A DNA stretch of 14,799 nt. Origin: a bacterium UBP6_UBA1209 (GTDB lineage Bacteria > UBP6 > UBA1177). Positions within the stretch are counted from its first letter, which is position 1; every line of letters begins with the position of its first letter. The translations under genes were made by a program, and so were the position numbers. The stretch is from positions 1 through 14,799 of the forward strand of contig DBXP01000011.1 of NCBI GenBank assembly GCA_002309575.1, read 5' to 3'. Under the pieces are notes generated by a model, which was not told the origin of the DNA, searched no databases, and was given only the letters and a program-made list of their open reading frames with translations. Shown piece after piece: positions 7,373 through 12,838 of this stretch.

Positions 7373-7412
7373 GGCCGGACAAGGTCAACGGCGGCCGGAC
7401 ACAGTCAACGGC
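7373..7412. repeat. Two tandem 20-bp imperfect-palindrome repeats in a leader region
   Basis: Two abutting copies: GGCCGGACAAGGTCAACGGC (7373-7392) and GGCCGGACACAGTCAACGGC (7393-7412). They match at 18 of 20 positions, and both differences fall in the central triplet. Each copy is a dyad: GCCGGAC pairs with GTC-CGGC if two A bases (UU on the minus strand) are bulged. They lie between the P-loop gene and the divergent cyclase, inside the probable leader of the P-loop gene. They could be tandem operators or tandem RNA hairpins. Confidence 0.8.
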
Positions 7413-7417
7413 GCGAG

Positions 7418-7445
7418 AAAATATCATACTAAAATTCAATGTCAA
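7418..7445 (-). promoter_or_regulatory. Candidate promoter of the P-loop gene
   Basis: Minus strand: perfect -35 TTGACA (7440-7445), 16-base spacer, then TATTTT (7418-7423), a four-of-six match to the -10 consensus. Transcription would start near 7411, placing both 20-bp repeats at the very 5' end of the leader. Consensus-based inference. Confidence 0.45.
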
Positions 7446-7570
7446 ACCTTTTTGTTCTGCTGCATTTTTACAATAAACATCCGGTGTTTTATTTTCCTTT
7501 TATTATGATCAAGTAGTGGTAATATACGCAGATTTTGCGGCTTTTTTTAGCGTTATGCGGGAGAGCAGAG

Positions 7571-9634
7571 ATGGTTGACGACTATAGGAACGAGATACGA
7601 AAGAACCACAGGAATGTTATTTTACTCTGTATTGTTTCTGTATTGATAAATGTTGTTTTTTCGCATTTGACGCAGCTTCTCGACGTACCGCTCTGGCTTG
7701 ACACCATCGGAACGATCCTCGCGGCAGTGCTCGGAGGTTATCTCCCCGGCATTTTGGTCGGTCTGGTCACCAATTTTATGAAGGGTTTTTCAGATTTCAC
7801 GGCGATATATTATTCTGCAATGAATGTTCTTATCGCAGCGGTCTCCGCACTGCTCGCGAACCACGGTTTTTTGACGAAAGCCTGGAAGATCCCGGTTTTC
7901 ATCGTTGCCATGACCCTTATCGGCGGCGGGATCGGCGGGATCCTTCCCAACATCCTTACATCGCTTCCGACAGCAGGTTATATAACCGATCTGCTGTGGG
8001 ATCTTGTCGATAAGACTGTCACTGTAGCCATTGTTGTCATGATCATCAGGGTCATCCCGGTGAAAACCAGGGAGATGATGCGGTTCAACGGCTGGAGGCA
8101 GGCTCCGCTGTCGGCGAGCGATCTCGACGAGATCAAGAAGATCAAATGCCGTTCTGTACTGCTCAGGTCAAAAATTATTTTCATTCTGGCGATAGCGCTC
8201 ATCTCTCTTGCCGTAACGGCGTCGGCGATCAGCTTCCTGCTCTACCGCAGCTCTCTTATTGATGAATATTCAGAATTCGCCCGAGAGGTGACTACTGCTG
8301 TATCCGGGGTTATTGATCACGAAAAAATTGACGAATATATCTCCAGCAAAGGCTCTGACCCTGCATATCTTGAGGCCCGGCAGAGGGTGGAAAGCATAAA
8401 GACTACTGCCCCGATCGTTAAGTTCATCTATGTCTACAAGATTGAAGAGGACGGAGGGCATGTTGTTTTTGACCTTCATTCCGGCAATGCTGACGGGACG
8501 GCTCCGGGCAAGGTGGTGAAGCTCGATCCCGCCTTTGAACCGTACCTCCCTACGCTTTTGGCGGGAGATGAGATCGAACCGGTCATATCGGACGGTAACT
8601 TCGGGTGGCTCCTTTCGGTCTACACCCCGGTAAAGAATTCTGCCGGTGTTACTGTCGGCTACGTCGGAGCGGACGTCGCCATGTCCGTGATCGCCAAAAA
8701 GGAGGTGAACTTCCTGATCCAGATGATTTTCCTCTTCCTCGGGTTCGTGATCCTGATCGTCGCGGTAGTCGTCTGGTTCGTTGACTACAACGTCGTTTTC
8801 CCGATCAACGCCATGACTATGCGGACGAGCGAGTTCGCCTACCGCGGTGAAAACGCACTCGGCGGGAACGTCGAGAAGATCCGGCGGCTTGACATCCACA
8901 CAGGCGACGAGGTGGAAAACCTCTACAAGGCGTTCACCAAGATGACTGAGGACACGATGGGGTACGTCGATGAAATCGTACATTCGGCCGAGCATATTGC
9001 GCAGATAAACAGCACGTTCGGAAAGGTCGTTTCGCCTCAGGTCAGGGATTTCCTGCTTTCCGACAATCCGGATCTCGGCGGAGAGGATCTCGATGTCACC
9101 GTAATGTTCTGCGATATCCGCGGCTTCACATCTTTCTCGGAGAAGTTTGAACCTAAGGAAATAGTTCTCATTCTTAACCGCTATTTCACCCGCCTTGAAA
9201 AGCCGATCGTCGAAAACGGCGGTATCATAAACAAGTACATCGGAGATGCGATAATGGCTGTTTTCGGTGTTCCGCTCAAGTCTGAGACACACGCGCTCGA
9301 TGCATGGAAGGCCGCCCAGGGGATGAGGGAGCAGCTCGCGCTTCTTAACGAGGAGCTCAAAAACGAAGGCAGACCCGAGATCCGTTTCGGGATAGGTCTC
9401 TGCTCAGGTCAGGTGCTTGCCGGGAATATCGGGACCGAAAACCGGCTCGAATACACTGTCATCGGCGACACGGTAAACACCGCGAGCCGTATCGAGAGCC
9501 TCTGCAAAACCTACAAGACGGACCTGCTCATATCCGAGCAGACGAAGGCTCTGCTTCCTGAAGATGTTTCGCTGACATTCGTAGCCGAATCGGAGATCCG
9601 CGGCAAAGAGAAACGCATCAAGCTCTATTCTTAA
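7571..9634 (+). CDS. Membrane-bound class IIIb adenylate cyclase with ECF-S-like and Cache-like sensor domains
   Basis: ATG at 7571 follows GGGAGAG and gives 687 residues; a TTG at 7535 is possible but lacks a ribosome site. Residues 16-163 hold about five membrane helices with LWLDTIGTILAAVLGGYLPG (41-60), resembling the substrate-binding S component of ECF transporters. Another helix (202-224) leads into an extracytoplasmic domain (225-380) ending in YTPVKNSAGVTVGYVGADV, typical of Cache sensors. Then come a helix (383-406), a HAMP-like linker (407-465) and the cyclase domain (505-687). Catalytic residues are complete: metal Asp515 and Asp559, Lys555, Thr629 in EYTVIGDTVN, Asn636 and Arg640. 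The Lys/Thr pair fits ATP use and subclass IIIb, many of whose members respond to bicarbonate. It would make cAMP at the inner membrane in response to an unknown ligand. Confidence 0.9.
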   Translation: MVDDYRNEIRKNHRNVILLCIVSVLINVVFSHLTQLLDVPLWLDTIGTILAAVLGGYLPGILVGLVTNFMKGFSDFTAIYYSAMNVLIAAVSALLANHGFLTKAWKIPVFIVAMTLIGGGIGGILPNILTSLPTAGYITDLLWDLVDKTVTVAIVVMIIRVIPVKTREMMRFNGWRQAPLSASDLDEIKKIKCRSVLLRSKIIFILAIALISLAVTASAISFLLYRSSLIDEYSEFAREVTTAVSGVIDHEKIDEYISSKGSDPAYLEARQRVESIKTTAPIVKFIYVYKIEEDGGHVVFDLHSGNADGTAPGKVVKLDPAFEPYLPTLLAGDEIEPVISDGNFGWLLSVYTPVKNSAGVTVGYVGADVAMSVIAKKEVNFLIQMIFLFLGFVILIVAVVVWFVDYNVVFPINAMTMRTSEFAYRGENALGGNVEKIRRLDIHTGDEVENLYKAFTKMTEDTMGYVDEIVHSAEHIAQINSTFGKVVSPQVRDFLLSDNPDLGGEDLDVTVMFCDIRGFTSFSEKFEPKEIVLILNRYFTRLEKPIVENGGIINKYIGDAIMAVFGVPLKSETHALDAWKAAQGMREQLALLNEELKNEGRPEIRFGIGLCSGQVLAGNIGTENRLEYTVIGDTVNTASRIESLCKTYKTDLLISEQTKALLPEDVSLTFVAESEIRGKEKRIKLYS

Positions 9635-9667
9635 GTTTAATTCTCTGACTTTTTTCGGGCCGATCTT

Positions 9668-9697
9668 TAAAAAAAAGGACCGGTTGGCGGCCGGTCC
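9668..9697 (-). terminator. Intrinsic terminator of the small Ada-like gene
   Basis: Minus strand: GGACCGG / CCGGTCC (9691-9697 and 9677-9683), a perfect 7-bp GC-rich stem with a 7-base loop, followed by eight T. It lies about 40 bases past the stop at 9737. Confidence 0.85.
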
Positions 9698-9717
9698 GAG
9701 AGGTTTTGATGAAAAAG

Positions 9718-9746
9718 GAAACAGTTGGCGCTGTTTCTACTTTTTT
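9718..9746 (+). terminator. Terminator hairpin between convergent genes (likely for the cyclase)
   Basis: Plus strand: GAAACAG / CTGTTTC (9718-9724 and 9731-9737), a perfect 7-bp stem with loop TTGGCG, then TAC and six T. It lies about 85 bases after the cyclase stop and overlaps the end of the opposing small gene. On the minus strand a shorter T-run also follows, so it may act in both directions. Confidence 0.65.
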
Positions 9747-10000
9747 GGGGTTTTCTCTTTGCTTTTCTTGTCGCTTTTATCCTTTTTTCCCGAGCAAACC
9801 TTGCAAAGCTTGTACCCGGCCTTTTCAGCCTTCTCCTGCGAGCTGAAGGTGACGGTGCAGCCTTTGCAGTTGTAGTAACGGCATCCCGACACATGGCAGA
9901 CCTTGTTGTCGGGGTTGCAGTGCAATTCCTCTGCGAAAACGAAAGAGAAAGTGAACAAAACCGCGAGGATCACAAACAACTTGGAAAGAGTTTTTGTCAT
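9737..10000 (-). CDS. Small secreted protein with Ada-like metal-binding motif
   Basis: An 87-residue protein. Residues 1-23 are a signal peptide ending FSFVFA before EEL. The mature part has HVSGCRYY (36-43), CTVTFSSQEKAEKAGY (48-63) and CKVC (66-69). This matches the zinc-binding motif of Ada-type N-terminal domains, where a His/Cys pair and a C-terminal CxxC bind metal and FSS.EEA..AGY.PC is conserved. Three further cysteines (28, 35, 45) may form disulfides or extra ligands. The tail (71-87) is strongly basic, mostly Lys and Ser. No DNA-repair methyltransferase domain is attached, so it is a stand-alone exported member of unknown role. It has an excellent AGGAGG site and its own promoter and terminator. 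Confidence 0.85.
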   Translation of the reverse strand: MTKTLSKLFVILAVLFTFSFVFAEELHCNPDNKVCHVSGCRYYNCKGCTVTFSSQEKAEKAGYKLCKVCSGKKDKSDKKSKEKTPKK

Positions 10001-10038
10001 GTTTTTACCTCCTTTAATAAAACATCAAAAACAGCTTG

Positions 10039-10066
10039 TTTATAGTTTGTTTACAGATAAAGTCAA
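10039..10066 (-). promoter_or_regulatory. Sigma70 promoter of the small Ada-like gene
   Basis: Minus strand: -35 TTGACT (10061-10066), 16-base spacer, -10 TATAAA (10039-10044), each five of six to consensus. The leader is about 30 bases. The 10067-10212 remainder of this gap is AT-rich and shows no clear terminator for the upstream gene and no other feature that I can support. Confidence 0.7.
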
Positions 10067-10212
10067 GAAATCTTTATATATTTGTAAAATTAAATTTGCG
10101 TATAAAAATAATTTCTTAAACGATGATTTGAATATGTGAATGAAAAGAAATAAATCGCGACAGCGGTTTTAGGAAAGATCTGCGGGAATTTTTACGGAAA
10201 AAATTTTTAGGA

Positions 10213-11589
10213 TTATTTGCTGTATTCGGCCATTTTTGTCTCGAGGAGCTCCTTGATTTCGGCGAGACGCGCCTCGGTCTGTGCTTCGACTCGCAGAACG
10301 ATGACATTCTGGGTGTTGCTTGTTCTCATAAGTCCCCAGCCGTCGTCGAATGAGACTCTCGCTCCGTCGATATCGTTGACGTTGTAACCCTGTTCCTTGA
10401 GGTATTTCACAACGTTGTCTACGATCTGGAACTTCTTTGTCTCGTCGACTTCGATTCTGAGTTCCGGTGTCGAAAATGTCTTCGGGATACCTTCTAGAAG
10501 CTTGTCGAAATCGACCTTTTCCTGCTCTGCAACGATTTCAAGAAGCCTCAAAGCCGCGTAGATCGCGCAGTCGAAGCCGAAGAAACGGTGCTTGAAGAAG
10601 ACGTGTCCGCTCATTTCGCCGCCGAAAGCCGCACCTGTCTCCTTCATCTTTGCCTTGATCAGCGAGTGGCCGGCCTTCCACATGATCGCGTTGCCGCCCC
10701 TTGCCGTGATATCGTCGTAAAGTGACTTGCTGCACTTGACATCGCCGACGATCGTCGCGCCGGGAACAGCCTTGAGAACGCTTCTCGCAAAGATCACCAG
10801 AAGCTGGTCGCCCCAGATGATCTTTCCGTTCCTGTCGACAACGCCGATCCTGTCCGCATCGCCGTCAAAGCCGATACCGAGATCTGCGCCGACCTCCTTG
10901 ACCTTGGCGATCATCTTCTGGATGTAAGCCTCGACCGTCGGATCCGGATGGTGGTTCGGGAACCTGCCGTCCGGCTCTTCGAAGATGCTGACGACATTGA
11001 GACCGAGCTTTTTCATTATCGGTGCCGCGACAAAACCGCCGACTCCGTTGCCGGCATCGACGACGACCTTGATCTTCCCGGGATCCTTGATTTTTATTGT
11101 GTTGAGAACGAACTTTTCGTAGTCCGGAATGATGTTGTAAAGAGTATTCGTCCCTCTCTTTTCCGGTTTCAGGAAATCATCGTTTTCCATGATATCGCCG
11201 ATCTCCTGAATGCCGTCACCGTAGACCGGAAGGTCTATCAGGTTGATTTTAAAGCCGTTGTACTCCGGTGGATTGTGGCTCCCCGTGATCATGACGGCTC
11301 CCTGAACATCAATGTTGAACATCGAGAAATAGAGCAGACCGGTCGGGATCATTCCGAGGAAGATCGTGTCGATCCCGCTGTCGTTGAAGCCCTTGATCAG
11401 CGACTGGGCGAATCTCGGCGAGCTTTCGCGGGCATCGTGACCGACAGAAACCGTTTTGAAGCCAGGAAGCTTTTTTCTGTAGTAGCTTGCGCAGGCACGT
11501 CCGAGGTTGTAGGCGAAATCCTCGGTTAAATCGATATCGACGTAGCCCCTGACGTCATACTGTCTGAAGATTGTGCGATTGATTTTCAT
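10213..11589 (-). CDS. Phosphomannomutase/phosphoglucomutase (alpha-D-phosphohexomutase family)
   Basis: A 458-residue enzyme moving phosphate between C1 and C6 of mannose or glucose, feeding GDP-mannose and UDP-glucose for envelope polysaccharides. I start it at ATG 11589 (MKINRTIFRQYDVRG), with GGAGGAG just upstream; an ATG 18 codons earlier overlaps the predicted promoter. Motifs in order: TGSHNPP with the phosphoserine Ser104 (102-108), metal loop DGDADR (242-247), sugar-specificity loop GEMSGH (324-329) and phosphate-binding RTSNT (422-426). The GEMSGH loop and overall length fit the dual-specificity AlgC/PMM-PGM group rather than the phosphoglucosamine mutase GlmM. Substrate preference cannot be fixed from sequence alone. 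Confidence 0.94.
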   Translation of the reverse strand: MKINRTIFRQYDVRGYVDIDLTEDFAYNLGRACASYYRKKLPGFKTVSVGHDARESSPRFAQSLIKGFNDSGIDTIFLGMIPTGLLYFSMFNIDVQGAVMITGSHNPPEYNGFKINLIDLPVYGDGIQEIGDIMENDDFLKPEKRGTNTLYNIIPDYEKFVLNTIKIKDPGKIKVVVDAGNGVGGFVAAPIMKKLGLNVVSIFEEPDGRFPNHHPDPTVEAYIQKMIAKVKEVGADLGIGFDGDADRIGVVDRNGKIIWGDQLLVIFARSVLKAVPGATIVGDVKCSKSLYDDITARGGNAIMWKAGHSLIKAKMKETGAAFGGEMSGHVFFKHRFFGFDCAIYAALRLLEIVAEQEKVDFDKLLEGIPKTFSTPELRIEVDETKKFQIVDNVVKYLKEQGYNVNDIDGARVSFDDGWGLMRTSNTQNVIVLRVEAQTEARLAEIKELLETKMAEYSK

Positions 11590-11617
11590 TTTCTCCTCCG
11601 TAATCAAATAGCGGTAT

Positions 11618-11645
11618 ATTCTAGTCATTTTTTTATTTATCACAA
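11618..11645 (-). promoter_or_regulatory. Candidate promoter of the phosphohexomutase gene
   Basis: Minus strand: TTGTGA (11640-11645), 16-base spacer, TAGAAT (11618-11623), four and five of six to consensus. The position gives a leader of about 20 bases and supports the start at 11589. Confidence 0.5.
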
Positions 11646-11671
11646 TTGAATAAGAAAAGTGGCAATGACTC

Positions 11672-11699
11672 TTGATTTAACGGCGAAATGTGCGATAAT
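11672..11699 (+). promoter_or_regulatory. Candidate promoter of the tsaB-like gene
   Basis: Plus strand: TTGATT (11672-11677), 16-base spacer, GATAAT (11694-11699), four and five of six to consensus. Transcription would begin near 11706, about 20 bases before the TTG start, divergent from the phosphohexomutase promoter. Confidence 0.5.
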
Positions 11700-11725
11700 A
11701 CTAGGATTTATTTGGAGCTGGTGCT

Positions 11726-12655
11726 TTGGGAGAAAAAAAACAGAATAATTTCGTCTTTTTTGATTCGTCGACAAGCAGAATAATTTTCGGCGGATGTGTG
11801 GACGGCGTATCTTTTTTCGACATGCCTTCGCTTGAAAAGTCCAAGCTTAGCCGGGAGCTTCCGGCGCTTTTTCAGAGATATGCCGAGCGGCTCGATTTTT
11901 CGGCGGTTTCAAGGGTCATTGCAGGTATCGGACCCGGAAGTTTCACGGGGATCAAGACCGGAGTCGCCTTCTTTCTGGGCTTTATCTACTCGCTCGGATT
12001 CAGGAATGTCGAGCTCATGAGCTCGTTCGCGCTTGCGGCGGCGCTGGCTCCGGAGAGCGGACGTTCGAAACTTGTGCTCATCCCGTTCAACAAAGGGGAG
12101 TTTTTCGCCGCGCTTTTCGATTCCGAGCTCCGTCCGCGGATCGTAGATCTCTTCCTGAAACCGCCGTATGATGAAATCAACAACAAATTCAAAGATTTTG
12201 CAGGAACGGAAGTCGATCTTGTTTCGCCTGTTGTGTGCGGTGAAGAGATCCTTCCCGATCTGAAAAAGATATTCAGGATCAGCAGTTGCGTATTTGACGG
12301 TTTTGCCCTGCGCCCCTGGCTTTTTTACGGGCTTCCGCAGCAGAAGGCTATCGACATCACAGCCGAACCCTTTCTGGTGAACCACGTCGTAGCGCCGGCC
12401 AATCTTGATAATTCGGCAAATTTTTACCTTGACAAAATGGAGGCAGACATGACTCAGGAGCTTTCAAAAGAGGCAATTCTGGAAAAGCTGGCGCAGCTTA
12501 GGGAAGAGCACGCCCAGCTAGACAAACTTTCCACGGAACTCTCTTCCAAGCCGGTTTTTACGCCGCAGGACGAGATCGAACTCAACATGACCAGGAAGAA
12601 AAAGCTTCAGAAAAAGGATATGATCGCCTACTACGAGGCAATGCTGAAAAAATAG
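11726..12655 (+). CDS. tsaB: TsaB-like tRNA t6A biosynthesis protein fused to a YdcH/DUF465 domain
   Basis: A 309-residue protein. The start is TTG at 11726, eight bases after GGAG; no in-frame ATG fits as well. Residues 9-220 are TsaB-like: FFDSSTS (11-17) and the hallmark GIGPGSFTGIKTGVAF (67-82). TsaB is the inactive ASKHA-fold partner that binds TsaD and supports threonylcarbamoyladenosine formation on ANN-decoding tRNAs. The second half is divergent. Residues 242-309 are a separate coiled-coil module (LREEHAQLDKLSTEL, then FTPQDEIELNMTRKKKLQKKD) that matches the YdcH/DUF465 family. That module has its own internal ribosome site and ATG, so fusion, separate product or both are possible. 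Confidence 0.82.
   Translation: MGEKKQNNFVFFDSSTSRIIFGGCVDGVSFFDMPSLEKSKLSRELPALFQRYAERLDFSAVSRVIAGIGPGSFTGIKTGVAFFLGFIYSLGFRNVELMSSFALAAALAPESGRSKLVLIPFNKGEFFAALFDSELRPRIVDLFLKPPYDEINNKFKDFAGTEVDLVSPVVCGEEILPDLKKIFRISSCVFDGFALRPWLFYGLPQQKAIDITAEPFLVNHVVAPANLDNSANFYLDKMEADMTQELSKEAILEKLAQLREEHAQLDKLSTELSSKPVFTPQDEIELNMTRKKKLQKKDMIAYYEAMLKK
12449..12655 (+). CDS. Possible separately translated YdcH/DUF465 small protein (internal start)
   Basis: Inside the tsaB frame, GGAGG (12439-12443) lies five bases before an in-frame ATG at 12449. From there 68 residues form a complete YdcH-like protein: a helix with LREEHAQLDKL, a turn at KPVFTPQDE, and a basic second helix with RKKKLQKKDMI. Stand-alone YdcH proteins are about 65-75 residues, exactly this size. 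The spacing is better than that of the main TTG start. Function of the family is poorly known. Whether it is made alone is inference. Confidence 0.5.
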   Translation: MTQELSKEAILEKLAQLREEHAQLDKLSTELSSKPVFTPQDEIELNMTRKKKLQKKDMIAYYEAMLKK

Positions 12656-12838
12656 TGTCCCGGCCTGAGCTGAAAAAACTTGTTGATTCTATCGGATAAT
12701 CTCTAAACAGATAACTTCGTTTCTATATATTCATAGGAATGGCAGTCCAGGTCAGCTCTTTCGATGCAGATTTAGGTGACAATTTTTAGTCGTTAGTAAA
12801 TGAGTTGCGAGCGATATATGGATTTTTATAGGAAATTT
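12656..12838. other. Gap between convergent tsaB-like and lipoprotein genes
   Basis: This 183-base AT-rich gap separates two convergent genes. I see no strong hairpin with a T-run for either gene. The only structure is a distant 7-bp inverted pair (GAGCTGA near 12667 and TCAGCTC near 12752), too weak to call a terminator. No open reading frame or RNA gene is supported. Confidence 0.4.

Noticed and set aside
7535..7570. TTG start 12 codons upstream of the adenylate cyclase ATG
   Set aside because: No ribosome site, and it would lie within the leader hairpin; ATG at 7571 follows GGGAGAG.
8270..9292. 340-codon minus-strand frame opposite the adenylate cyclase
   Set aside because: The plus strand carries a complete cyclase with all catalytic residues; the opposite frame shows no domain and is a composition effect.
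11590..11643. Upstream ATG for the phosphohexomutase (18 extra residues)
   Set aside because: The extra residues are not family-like, overlap the predicted promoter, and the ATG at 11589 has a perfect ribosome site.
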